DNA from: Streptomyces sp. F001
GTDB lineage: Bacteria > Actinomycetota > Actinomycetes > Streptomycetales > Streptomycetaceae
DNA length: 64,000 bases
Assembly: GCF_004187715.1 (NCBI RefSeq)
Contig: NZ_QZWF01000014.1
Coordinates: 62,001-126,000 of the forward strand
Direction of reading: 5' to 3'
Position numbers and translations under genes: made by a program. The notes below the pieces were generated by a model. The model saw only the letters and a program-made list of their open reading frames with translations. It did no database searches and had not been told where the DNA came from. Numbering within the stretch: position 1 is the first letter of the stretch; every line of letters starts with the position of its first letter. Positions 17,503 through 25,389 of this stretch are shown here, piece by piece.

Positions 17503-18381
17503 TCAGGACTGCGTGAGGCTGCGCCCGTGGTCGGCGGCGTAGGCGGTGAAGACTTCCATCGGTGTACCACCCGTGTGAAGGAAACGCTGGTCGAGGATGG
17601 TGGCGAGGTCTTCCAGCGCGCCCGCGAGGACATAGCCGGTCAGACGCACATCCGGCCGCCGGGCGGCTTGCCCGCGTTGGGCGAGGGCAACGGCATAGCC
17701 GATCGTGGCTGCCAGGGACGAATGATCCTCCCCGTCATGGAAGTAGTAGGCCTCGGCGTACTGGGTGAAGTCGATCCGGACACGTGCCACCTCGGTGGCC
17801 AGACTCTCCAGCAGTGTGGCGCCCACAGTGCCGTCCAGCTGGTGGACGGACGGGTCCGAGCGTTGGAGAAGAGCCAACCGGATCGCAAGGACCCTTCTGC
17901 GGGTCAGCGCCGGGTAGATCTCCAGCACCCAGGAGACCGTGGCCGTCAGGAGGGCGAAACCGACCAGGGCTTCCAGCGGCGAGACCAGGCGAAGCCATCC
18001 TTCGGCGGGCGCGATGTCCCCCAGCCCGAGTGTGGCGACGGTGACGAGCGACAGGTAGACGGCGTCGAGCAGCGGCGGTTGCTGTGCCGCCTGGGAACCA
18101 GGCGTGAAGCTGAACGCTCCTGGCATGTGAGGCCAGTAGATGATGGCCCAGCCCACGATGATGGTGATGGCCCAGATGCCGACCACAGTCACCATGGCCA
18201 GCGGCCCGACAAGCCCGACCACACGCCTGCGCGCACGAAAATGCCGGGCCAGTCTCCACAGCGCCGTCATGACGAGGCGGCTCAGGCCTCCGTGACGGGT
18301 GGGGTGCCAGAGCGTATGGAACAGGTCCCGCAGGGCGACCATGACCAGCCCGGCTCCTGCCAGCGAGACCAACCACTTCAT
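17503..18381 (-). CDS. Two-TM potassium-channel-like membrane protein with variant filter
   Basis: A 292-residue inner-membrane protein. N-terminal hydrophobic helix, then TM near residues 60-83 (GPLAMVTVVGIWAITIIVGW), a pore region, and a second pore-flanking TM (SPLEALVGFALLTATVSWVL). The filter reads TVATLGLGDIAP (residues 114-125) where K+ channels have T-V-G-Y-G-D, so two filter positions are changed. The C-terminal 140 residues are soluble and helical without a recognised RCK domain. It lies on the opposite strand to the usp genes. Ion selectivity cannot be assumed. Confidence 0.8.
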   Translation of the reverse strand: MKWLVSLAGAGLVMVALRDLFHTLWHPTRHGGLSRLVMTALWRLARHFRARRRVVGLVGPLAMVTVVGIWAITIIVGWAIIYWPHMPGAFSFTPGSQAAQQPPLLDAVYLSLVTVATLGLGDIAPAEGWLRLVSPLEALVGFALLTATVSWVLEIYPALTRRRVLAIRLALLQRSDPSVHQLDGTVGATLLESLATEVARVRIDFTQYAEAYYFHDGEDHSSLAATIGYAVALAQRGQAARRPDVRLTGYVLAGALEDLATILDQRFLHTGGTPMEVFTAYAADHGRSLTQS

Positions 18382-18678
18382 GCACGTCTCCCACGGCCCT
18401 GTTCCGCAGAGCAGCCTGGGCAGCGAAGGCCGCCACTCCTGCCGCCCGAGTCGATCCTCGACTCGGAGCCTAAGCCGAAGACAACGCTGCAGATCGCTGA
18501 ATCGCCGCGTCCCCGGGCTGCTGCATCCCCTCCTCGAGGACGGTCATCGGCCAGTTCGCGGGGGCGTCAGCGCAGCGAACTCGTCGGCACTTCGGGCCCA
18601 GCAGCGACTGGCCGCACGGAATCACTGCACACCTGCATCCCTGAGTGGTCGTCATGTCCGCTCCGTCCGCCGGACGGG
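18382..18678. other. Intergenic region with unassigned sequence
   Basis: 297 bp upstream of the channel gene. A minus-strand frame beginning MTTTQGCRCAVIPCGQSLLG is open here but has no family feature, and I do not call it. The channel promoter presumably lies in the last 100 bp. Confidence 0.35.
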
Positions 18679-19018
18679 TCACCGTATCGGCAGCTCGAGC
18701 GTGCAGGTCTCTCCCGGTGCGATGGTGACGGCCCGGTCGGTCAGTACCACCCGGATCGGTGATTCCTCCGAGTCGGGCACACCGATCCGAAGCTGTCGCC
18801 AGGTCCTCGTTCACCACCTGCCGTCCCACCACGGTGGTGGACTCCACGCGGTTGTAACACCCGGCCGCGTAAGTCCCGGGGCAGTGCACCAGGCCGGCCC
18901 TGCTCTCGGGCACTGCCCCAGGGTTGGCGAAGTAGCCGTTGCCGAGCGTGCAGAGCGATTCCCGCAGCCGCTCGGCTGCGGGGGTGTTGCCCTCGTACTC
19001 CCAGGTCCATTCCGAGAT
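18679..19018 (-). pseudogene. Remnant of a GH65 (trehalose/kojibiose phosphorylase-type) gene: both ends, middle lost
   Basis: The 5' part reads ISEWTWEYEGNTPAAERLRE, LCTLGNGYFANPGAVPESRA and GTYAAGCYNRVESTTVVGRQ, ending VVNEDL. This is the N-terminal domain of family-65 enzymes. Near 18800 the frame changes into RIGVPDSEESPIRVVLTDRA, then VTIAPGETCTLELPIR and a stop at 18679, which looks like the C-terminal beta-sandwich. About 2 kb of catalytic domain is missing. No start codon is visible. It is certainly non-functional. Confidence 0.7.
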
Positions 19019-19085
19019 CCGCCGCCCTCGCCCGTTCTCCCCTCACAACAGGGGTGCAGCGCACGCACTGGAGCTCAGGTTCGCT

Positions 19086-19270
19086 CTCCAGGGCACAGCC
19101 GCGCGCCTCGGCCTCGCGGAAGGCGAACCGTATGGCGCCCGAGCCCTCGGTCGAGTCGCCGATCCCGACCACCACCCGCGCGAGGGCTCCCTGCCGGTTC
19201 TGCTCGCCGCCACGGACCACCATGACCGGGCACACGGCGCGGGCCGCCACCGCGAGACTGACCGACCTCG
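19086..19270 (-). pseudogene. Universal stress protein fragment
   Basis: In one frame: SVSLAVAARAVCPVMVVRGG, the end of a first UspA domain, a short linker, and RVVVGIGDSTEGSGAIRFAF then REAEARGCALE, the start of a second domain. Homology stops abruptly on both sides, the right side abutting the GH65 remnant. The two were probably neighbouring genes in the ancestral cluster. Confidence 0.65.
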
Positions 19271-19663
19271 CTCCCCACTGCCTTCCTTTCCGGCCGCTGC
19301 GAGCACCCCTGTGAATACCGTCGCACCGCCCAAGATCCACCGCGACAGGCGGATCGATCCTGAAGGGGGACCTCCGGCCCGGGTGCCGCCGCCCCGGTTG
19401 GCGGCGATGGTTGGGTTGTAGGGCCGGTCAGCCCACCTCCGTGCCCCTTAAGACCCTGAGGCCGGGCGCCTTCTCGCGGGAGGCTGGTGCTGAGAATGGG
19501 ACAAGTGGCGTGAGCGGGCCCCATCCGCGAGAGGGAGTCAGCAGATTGTCGCCGGAGTTATCGCGGACCGGCTCAGAGCTGCCCGGGTGGGACTGCTCGA
19601 CCTGTACGCGCCCTACGGCGCCGGGCCCGATCCCTGAAACGCCGACGCGAGAGGAGGCCTGAA
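19271..19663. other. Intergenic region before CBS-BON gene
   Basis: 393 bp. It holds a DevR-like box (19367-19380). A short plus-strand segment at 19545-19637 is open in one frame as ADRLRAARVGLLDLYAPYGA before a stop, which looks protein-like but is unassigned. The strong GAGGAGG ribosome site of the CBS gene is at 19651. Confidence 0.4.
19367..19380. promoter_or_regulatory. DevR/OsdR-like box
   Basis: GGGACCTCCGGCCC matches GGGnC-n4-GnCCC exactly. It lies between the Usp remnant (minus strand) and the CBS-BON gene, 284 bases before the latter. It may originally have served the lost usp promoter. Confidence 0.4.
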
Positions 19664-20347
19664 GTGCCTGAGACCCCGCACATCGTGAGCGATGTGATGA
19701 CCCTGACGGTGGTGGCCGTCGGGCGCGACGCGCCCTTCAAGGAGATCGTCCGGACCATGGAGCAGTGGAAGGTCAGTGCCCTGCCTGTCCTGGAGGGCGA
19801 GGGGCGTGTCATCGGTGTCGTCTCCGAGGCCGACCTGCTGCCCAAGGAGGAGTTCCGTGACAGGGACATGAGCCTCTACGAGCAGCGGCAGCGCCTGTCC
19901 GACGTCGCCAAGGCGGGAGCAGTGACCGCGGAGCAGCTGATGAGCACTCCTGCCGTCACGGTGCACCCCGACGTCACCCTGGCCCAAGCCGCGCGGATCA
20001 TGGCCGTGAAGCACGTCAAGCGGCTCCCCGTGGTCGATGACGAGGACATGCTTCAGGGCATCGTCAGCCGTGCCGATCTGCTGAAGGTGTTCTTGCGGTC
20101 GGACGAGGAGATCGAGGAGGAGGTCCGCCGCACGGTGATCGCCTACCTCTTCCCAGCGTTCAGCCACGCCATCCACGTGAACGTGCACGAGGGAGTCGTC
20201 ACTCTCCGCGGACAGATCGGCGACACCTCGCTCGTTTCCGTTGCCGCGCGCCTCGCCCGCGCGGTGGAGGGCGTGGTGGACGTCGAGTCCCATCTCACCG
20301 GCGGGACCGGCGGGACCGGCGCTCCGGGCGGTTCGGAAGGCGCGTAG
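19664..20347 (+). CDS. CBS-pair protein with C-terminal BON domain
   Basis: A 227-residue soluble protein. Two CBS motifs: VSDVMTLTVVAVGRDAPFKE to VIGVVSEADLL (residues 8-60), and AEQLMSTPAVTVHPDVTLAQ to LQGIVSRADLLKVFL (about 87-145). A BON domain follows (HAIHVNVHEGVVTLRGQIGD). CBS pairs bind adenylates; BON domains bind membrane or ligand. The mycobacterial relative HRP1 (Rv2626c, CBS only) is a DosR-regulon protein. GTG 19664 follows GAGGAGG. The C-terminus has short GGTG repeats. A paralogue lies at 22689. Confidence 0.9.
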   Translation: MPETPHIVSDVMTLTVVAVGRDAPFKEIVRTMEQWKVSALPVLEGEGRVIGVVSEADLLPKEEFRDRDMSLYEQRQRLSDVAKAGAVTAEQLMSTPAVTVHPDVTLAQAARIMAVKHVKRLPVVDDEDMLQGIVSRADLLKVFLRSDEEIEEEVRRTVIAYLFPAFSHAIHVNVHEGVVTLRGQIGDTSLVSVAARLARAVEGVVDVESHLTGGTGGTGAPGGSEGA

Positions 20348-20446
20348 TGACAGGACACCACGCGGAACCGGCCGATGGCGGGTGCCGTCGGCCATCAGGG
20401 AAGCGCAGGCGAGGCGTAAGCACTGACAGGCGGTACCTCGGGTGGG

Positions 20447-21439
20447 TCAGGGCTGGATGTCGAGTACTTCCGGCACCGGGCGGCGCGGTGTGCTGGGGCT
20501 CTCGGGGCCGTATCCGAGGCGCAGCACCATCTGCGTGAAGCCCCGTCCCGATACCGGGTCGCGCAGCGGCCAGCGCAGGTCTGTCCACTCGAGGGCTTGG
20601 GTGGCGAAGGAGCTGGACAGGCCCTCAACGGTGGCCAGCAGCAGGACGCGTTCCATGGCCTGGCCGGCGCGCAGCCAGTCCTCCGGACGGTCGTTGCTCG
20701 TGCTGAGGAGGGCCAGCTGAGGGGACCCCTCGAAGTCGGCGGCGGCACGGCCCGCCACCGGCCTGGTCCCGGCGAAGTCCCGCATGGGAGCTTTGCCCCC
20801 GCGTTTGCGCGGCCCGAAGGCATAGGCCGGGACGCCGTCCGAGGCCGTGCCCACCGACGGGGCGTCGATGTGTGTCCATTGCTCCAGGTCCTGGTCGCTG
20901 CCGCGGTCGGTGATGTTGCGCGCCTCGGCTTCCTGAACCAGTTCCAGCACCTCCTGCAAGTGCCAATCGGTGGGAAAGGTCAGCATGGCTCCCTCACGGC
21001 GGGCAGCGTCGCCGAGGGCCGTCCGCACGGCCTGGGGGATCTCCGTCTCCTCGAACGGGAAGCGGCTGCTGTGCCGCTGGTGAATCGCCGAATACAGCGC
21101 GGCGAGGTCGCTCTCGCCGATCGCGGCGCCGGTCAACTGCACGGTCGCCAGCAGCGCCGGGTCGGCGGGGTCGGGCAGCAGCCGGACTGCCGGGTACCAG
21201 CCCCCGTCAACCACCGCGACCCGTAGATTCAGCAGCGCGGCGCCACAGCCGAGGTGAAGGCCACGGGTGTCGGGGTCGGAGTGCGGCATTACGCGGTCGA
21301 GATCGGCGCGCACGTGGAAAGTGCGGCTGCCCTGGAAGTAGCGAAAGCGCCACGGCTGCGCGTTGTGCATCGACGGGGCGGCAGCAGCGTCGTGGACCAG
21401 TGCCGTCACACGCTCATCAGACGGTGCTTGTTGGATCAC
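20447..21439 (-). CDS. Acg-like nitroreductase-family protein
   Basis: A 330-residue protein of the FMN-dependent nitroreductase fold, of the Acg subgroup. Supporting segments: LVHDAAAAPSMHNAQPWRFR at the N-terminus, the phosphate-binding start of the family; RHSSRFPFEETEIPQAV mid-protein; AGQAMERVLLLATVEGLSSS and LRLGYGPESPSTPRRPV at the end. Acg (Rv2032) of M. tuberculosis is a DosR-regulon flavoprotein thought to sequester FMN rather than reduce nitro groups. GTG 21439 has GGGAGG six bases before it. It forms part of the dormancy-type gene set here. Confidence 0.88.
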   Translation of the reverse strand: MIQQAPSDERVTALVHDAAAAPSMHNAQPWRFRYFQGSRTFHVRADLDRVMPHSDPDTRGLHLGCGAALLNLRVAVVDGGWYPAVRLLPDPADPALLATVQLTGAAIGESDLAALYSAIHQRHSSRFPFEETEIPQAVRTALGDAARREGAMLTFPTDWHLQEVLELVQEAEARNITDRGSDQDLEQWTHIDAPSVGTASDGVPAYAFGPRKRGGKAPMRDFAGTRPVAGRAAADFEGSPQLALLSTSNDRPEDWLRAGQAMERVLLLATVEGLSSSFATQALEWTDLRWPLRDPVSGRGFTQMVLRLGYGPESPSTPRRPVPEVLDIQP

Positions 21440-21549
21440 CGGAGCCTCCCTTCGCGAGTCGGCGGCCCCCAGGCGGGACCGCTCTGCTCCTGTCGCGGGA
21501 TCCCTGCTCAGGAAAATGTGCGCCGGTGGCAGCGGCAGTCCGTGACCGC

Positions 21550-22467
21550 TTACCGATCGGCCGGACTGATACGACGGCCGGTGAGGCGCTGGGGCTGGAT
21601 CGACACCCACATCTCGCGTTCGCCGCCCGCCCATGGCTCGGTGTGGGCACGGTCGGTCAGCCGCCGCACCGCGTCGGGCTCCGTAACAACCCGAGCGGGA
21701 CCGACGACGAGCACGCTCCAGCCCTGGCTCATGGCCTCGTCCAGATGATCGACCTCAAAGGCGACGTCCGATCCCACGGCCGCCGCAGGAACCGACTCGG
21801 GCGCGGTCCGGAAGGCGATCGCGTTGTCGATGACCTCGTAGTTCACCGGGACGACCGCCGGACCATCGGGCGTCGACACCGCGACGCGGCCCACGCCGTG
21901 CGTGGAAAGCCGGGCGCGGCATTCATCGGGGCCGAGGTCCCGCAGCTGTGGGTGGAGGAGCGCCAGGCCTTGGCCGGGCGGCAGATCGAGGCCGCCTCCT
22001 CTCAGGGCCGCGACGCTGGTGCCCAGAGCATCGGCCAGACGGATGAGAGTCGCGAGACTCGGGTCGGCCGGCTGTTCTTCGAGGTACGCCAGGTAGTCCG
22101 GCGCCATCCTGGCGCGGCGGGCTGTTTCTGTCCGGGTGAGTCTCTGTCGTTCGCGTTCGGTGGCCACGCGTCGGCCGATGTCGCCAGGGTTGGGTGTCCC
22201 GTAGGGCGGGGTTCTGTCTGACACGACGCCCGGTTCATCCATGTCCGTCCGGGAGGGCTCGTGGGCTGTCTCGGGCCCGTGCTCCAGGTGACGGATATGC
22301 GCGTCGGGCCCGGGGAACACCAGCGTCACCTCGTGCGTGTCCGACCAGCGCACGTCGTAGGGAGGTGTTCCATCCGCATGGTGGAGTCCGACAATCTCGC
22401 CGTCGCGCCTGGTAGCGCCGGTCGTCGGGCTTTCGATGACGAGTTGATCGCCGAGGTGAGCTCGCAT
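21550..22467 (-). CDS. Three-domain fusion: DUF1918 - helix-turn-helix - PPOX (FMN split barrel)
   Basis: One 305-residue open frame joins three modules. Residues 1-57 match DUF1918 (MRAHLGDQLVIESPTTGATR; PPYDVRWSDTHEVTLVFPG). After a linker comes an XRE-type HTH at about 85-145 (IGRRVATERERQRLTRTETA; YLAYLEEQPADPSLATLIRL). The last 140 residues form a pyridoxamine-oxidase-like barrel (GVGRVAVSTPDGPAVVPVNY; SGWSVLVVGPARVV-like end). HTH-PPOX proteins are known in Streptomyces; an N-terminal DUF1918 is unusual. ATG 22467 follows GAGGAAG. It shares a gap with a divergent CBS gene. Likely a flavin- or F420-sensing regulator, by inference. Confidence 0.8.
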   Translation of the reverse strand: MRAHLGDQLVIESPTTGATRRDGEIVGLHHADGTPPYDVRWSDTHEVTLVFPGPDAHIRHLEHGPETAHEPSRTDMDEPGVVSDRTPPYGTPNPGDIGRRVATERERQRLTRTETARRARMAPDYLAYLEEQPADPSLATLIRLADALGTSVAALRGGGLDLPPGQGLALLHPQLRDLGPDECRARLSTHGVGRVAVSTPDGPAVVPVNYEVIDNAIAFRTAPESVPAAAVGSDVAFEVDHLDEAMSQGWSVLVVGPARVVTEPDAVRRLTDRAHTEPWAGGEREMWVSIQPQRLTGRRISPADR

Positions 22468-22574
22468 GATCGCCGCCACTTCCTCAAAGTGTCGCTGTAC
22501 CCAACGTGCCACGCGCGACGCGCCGCCGCACGGGACGAGAAACCCTGATCCGGGGGCCGAGCAGACCCGGTCTC

Positions 22575-22588
22575 GGGACCCCTGGCCC
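22575..22588. promoter_or_regulatory. DevR/OsdR-like box between DUF1918-HTH-PPOX and CBS genes
   Basis: TCGGGACCCCTGGCCCAA: the 14-bp core GGGAC-CCCT-GGCCC matches exactly, and the flanks TC and AA also agree with the DosR consensus. It sits about midway, 108 bases from one start and 101 from the other, so it could serve both. Confidence 0.5.
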
Positions 22589-22688
22589 AACAACGCGGGC
22601 CGAGCGGCTCACCCGTGGGCGACTGGTTCCTGACACGCTTGACACGTGACCACGACTGGCTGTCACGTGCCCGGAAGGGAGAGACGAC

Positions 22689-23339
22689 ATGCACCACCGA
22701 ACGGTCGCAGAGCTCATGACCCGAGACGTCGTCCGGGCGCGGCGTGAACTGCCGTTCAAAGACATCGTCAAGCTGTTGGCGGAGAACGATGTCACCGCCG
22801 TACCGGTGGTGGATGAGCTGGACCGCCCGATGGGTGTGGTGTCCGAGGCCGATCTGCTGCGCAAGTCCGCGGATCAGGCCGACCCGTCCGGCCTTACACC
22901 GATTCCGCATCTGGAGGCGTGGGAGCGGGCGAAGGCCGAAGGGGCCAGGGCCGAGGAACTGATGTCGGCTCCCGCCGTCTGCGCACGTCCGGAGTGGACC
23001 GTGGTCGAGGCCGCCCGCCTGATGGAGGTCCACGGCGTCAAACGACTGCCCGTGGTGGACGAGACGGACAGACTGCAGGGCATCGTCAGCCGCAGCGACC
23101 TCCTGCGGATCTTCCTGCGCCGTGACGACGCCATCCGCGACGAGATCACCCGGGACGTACTCCACCGGACAATGGGCCTTGCTCCGTCAGAGGTGACGGT
23201 CGAAGTACACGAGGGGCAGGTCATCCTCGGCGGATCCGTCGAGTTCAAGAGCCTGATCCCCATCATCGAGAGGCTGTGCCGGAGCGTTGACGGTGTGGTC
23301 TCGGTCGCTCAGCACGTCACGTACCGGACCGACGCGTGA
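22689..23339 (+). CDS. CBS-pair protein with BON-like C-terminus
   Basis: A 216-residue protein with the same plan as the 19664 gene. CBS 1 is VAELMTRDVVRARRELPFKD to MGVVSEADLL; CBS 2 is AEELMSAPAVCARPEWTVVE to LQGIVSRSDLLRIFL. A BON-like tail follows (SEVTVEVHEGQVILGGSVEF). ATG 22689 follows GGGAGA. Linker regions differ clearly, so it is an old duplication. Probable adenylate-sensing stress protein. Confidence 0.9.
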   Translation: MHHRTVAELMTRDVVRARRELPFKDIVKLLAENDVTAVPVVDELDRPMGVVSEADLLRKSADQADPSGLTPIPHLEAWERAKAEGARAEELMSAPAVCARPEWTVVEAARLMEVHGVKRLPVVDETDRLQGIVSRSDLLRIFLRRDDAIRDEITRDVLHRTMGLAPSEVTVEVHEGQVILGGSVEFKSLIPIIERLCRSVDGVVSVAQHVTYRTDA

Positions 23340-23464
23340 TCGCGGACCGAGGTTGGGAGCATGGGCTGACGGCGGGACCGCCGGCCCTGCGCGGACGAGA
23401 CCGGAACACCAGCCCGCTCCAGCCCGCACAGACCTTGGCCGGCTGATCTCGCCTCTGACTCGAC

Positions 23465-23922
23465 TCAGCCGGTGATCTCGATGCGGTGCGGCTTGGCCTT
23501 CTCGGTTTTCGGGACGCGCACGGTGAGGACTCCGTTGGTCAGCTCCGCGCTGATGTGCTCGGTGTCGGAGTTCGGCGGCAGATTCGTGCGGTAGTCGAAC
23601 TGCCCGATGTGGTGAGTGTGACGCCGGACCACGCCACTGCGTTCCTTCTCCTTGATCTCGCCATGGACATCGAGCTCGACGTCGGTGACCTCCACGGTGA
23701 TCTGGTCCTTGCTCACGCCGGGAAGCTCAAGCTCCACCAGGTACGCGTCCTCGTGTCCTCGACATCGGCCCGCGGCGACCACGCCTCGGCCGTGCCGAGC
23801 TCACCGGCACCGGGGAAGGCGGACCGGATGAGCTGGTCCATCCGGCTGTGCAGATCCTCAAGCTCGCGGAACGGGTCCCATGCCGGGAGAGCGTCCCGAC
23901 CGCGACGGACAGGTAGCGTCAT
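23465..23922 (-). pseudogene. Hsp20/alpha-crystallin small heat-shock protein with a one-base deletion
   Basis: The first 53 residues (MTLPVRRGRDALPAWDPFRE ... WSPRADVEDT) and the remaining 100 residues (EDAYLVELELPGVSKDQITV ... KTEKAKPHRIEITG) are in different frames. Restoring one base near 23754, so that ACGAG reads ACCGAG, gives a complete 18-kDa Hsp20 with the crystallin fold and the A-x-x-n-GVL motif (ELTNGVLTVRVP). The 5' part alone would stop after 69 residues. HspX of M. tuberculosis, a homologue, is the hallmark DosR-regulon protein. Sequencing error or recent mutation cannot be separated here. Confidence 0.85.
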
Positions 23923-24027
23923 CGGTCATCCTCCTTGCCCTCCGAGGCGGCAGCGCATCCGCCCTTGAGCGCGGACATGCTGCTCGTTGGGTTCCCGAGC
24001 CGAAGCCGGACACCCGCGAGGTTTTGG

Positions 24028-24318
24028 TCACATGGGCCACCCAGTGACCTGGTAAGGGTCCGGCCCGGTCGCGGCCGCGCCCATGCCTTCGATGTCACGT
24101 TCGGCGGCGCCCAGCAGTTGCTCGGCGAGGTCGCGCATGGCCCTGCCCGCTGCCAGTTCGTCACCGATCTCCGGCACATCTGTGTCCGCCGGATTACGGT
24201 GTGCGACTCCGTGGCCTGTGAGCGTCGCATCTCCGGTTTCCAGCACCACACGTGCCTTGGTGGTTCCCTCGTCCTCGAAGAGGTAGAGGTGAACCCTCCA
24301 CTCCTCGCTGTGCGGCAT
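24028..24318 (-). CDS. DUF1876 protein (Rv1738/Rv2632c family)
   Basis: A 96-residue cytosolic protein: SEEWRVHLYLFEDEGTTKAR, TLTGHGVAHRNPADTDVPEI and AMRDLAEQLLGAAERDIEGM. These match the DUF1876 fold, which in M. tuberculosis (Rv1738) resembles ribosome hibernation factors and is strongly induced by DosR. ATG 24318 has AGGAGG nine bases upstream. The gene lies 12 bp after the stop of a truncated pncB frame, so both were probably one transcript. Confidence 0.88.
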   Translation of the reverse strand: MPHSEEWRVHLYLFEDEGTTKARVVLETGDATLTGHGVAHRNPADTDVPEIGDELAAGRAMRDLAEQLLGAAERDIEGMGAAATGPDPYQVTGWPM

Positions 24319-24329
24319 CGCTTTCCTCC

Positions 24330-24464
24330 TCACGTCGGTACGGACCGATGCGATCCAGATGTGCTTCGCTGCGGGCTCCGGGGCGCGGGGGCGGTCATCC
24401 CCTCCCGCAGATACGACATCGCCATGGTCACCTCGTACAGATCGGTGGTCGTCGCATCGGACAT
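24330..24464 (-). pseudogene. Nicotinate phosphoribosyltransferase, first ~27 codons only
   Basis: Begins MSDATTTDLYEVTMAMSYLR then EGMTAPA. This is the conserved start of NAD-salvage nicotinate phosphoribosyltransferases (TDLYxLTMA). It then changes to unrelated sequence and stops after 44 codons. AGGAGG precedes the ATG at normal spacing, so the promoter and ribosome site survive and now lead into the DUF1876 gene. PncB2 (Rv0573c) belongs to the DosR regulon. This is a deletion scar. Confidence 0.75.
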
Positions 24465-24504
24465 CGCCGCACCTCCTCGGAACCGAGCAGCCCTAGGTGT
24501 TCTG

Positions 24505-25119
24505 TCACTGGCGGAAGCGCCCGGACCAAGACGGCTCCACCACGTCCCACTCGGCGTCCCACTGCGCGTACCTTCTGCCGTCCAGCACCCGGCGCATGCC
24601 CGCCCTTGCCGCGAGGACCCCCGCGGCCACCGTGACTGCTGTCATGCCGCCCGCCAGCCAGGCGGTGGCCGTCGCGTTGACCGCGGTCATCGGCGGACTG
24701 GTGATGGTTCCGTCCCGGTCCAGCCAGACCCGTACAGTCACGCCTTTGGGCGTACCCGCCTTCACCGTGGCCGTTCCGGTCCTCTCCTTGCCGTCCTTAC
24801 CCGTCCAGCGGACCTGCGACCGCTGCATGACGTCCTCCGCACCATCCCGCGCTCCTTCGGCATCCGAAACCACCCGGGCGGTGATCGCCTGCCGCTGCGC
24901 CGACTGGGCCTGCACGACGCGCATCGAAGCCTCGTAGGCCGTCAACCCCGCACCCACCGAGGCCGCCGGTAGTCCGAGGGCGAGTACGAGCATCAGGAAT
25001 CGGAAGAACCAGGATTCGATCCTGTCGGACGTACGCCTCAGCGGGTTTGCGCCCTTGGACGGGTGCTTCTGATGCGGCGGGTGGGGGCTGGATGCGTACG
25101 GCGAACCCGGTGTGCTCAT
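24505..25119 (-). CDS. Rv1733c-like two-TM membrane protein
   Basis: A 204-residue membrane protein: Pro-rich head, TM 1 (FRFLMLVLALGLPAASVGAG), an extracytoplasmic domain of about 95 residues (TARVVSDAEGARDGAEDVMQ; GVTVRVWLDRDGTITSPPMT), TM 2 (TATAWLAGGMTAVTVAAGVL), and a basic tail. This plan and the first-domain sequence match the Rv1733c family, another DosR-regulon member of unknown function and an expanded family in Streptomyces. A DevR-like box sits 66 bases upstream of the ATG. Confidence 0.85.
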   Translation of the reverse strand: MSTPGSPYASSPHPPHQKHPSKGANPLRRTSDRIESWFFRFLMLVLALGLPAASVGAGLTAYEASMRVVQAQSAQRQAITARVVSDAEGARDGAEDVMQRSQVRWTGKDGKERTGTATVKAGTPKGVTVRVWLDRDGTITSPPMTAVNATATAWLAGGMTAVTVAAGVLAARAGMRRVLDGRRYAQWDAEWDVVEPSWSGRFRQ

Positions 25120-25184
25120 GACATGACCTCCAGCTATTGCTGGCCACCTCCCCCACGATCGAACGGCGGCAGGCCCCGGTCAAA

Positions 25185-25198
25185 GGGGCGAAGGTCCC
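25185..25198. promoter_or_regulatory. DevR/OsdR-like box between Rv1733c-like and usp genes
   Basis: GGGGCGAAGGTCCC matches GGGnC-n4-GnCCC exactly. It is 66 bases upstream of the Rv1733c-like start and 192 upstream of the usp start. The first distance fits activation by a DevR-type regulator. Confidence 0.5.
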
Positions 25199-25389
25199 GG
25201 CGGGCGGCCACCCGGGACCCACGGGCCGGCCGCCCGCCGGGCCCGCCGCACCGGCGTCCGCATGCGCAGAAAGGTGCTTTGGGGTACTCCTCGAATGAGA
25301 AGAAGCCGTGCTCGGCGTGTCGGCGCAGTCTGGACAAAGAGGACTCACTCACCCTCCTACCAGCTTCTTACGAGACGGAGGCAGCCGCC

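Noticed and set aside
17409..17516. Short plus-strand frame starting MTSGAVGPCVHGSEPC with a good ribosome site
   Set aside because: Only 28-36 codons, no similarity I recognise, and it runs into the convergent channel gene.
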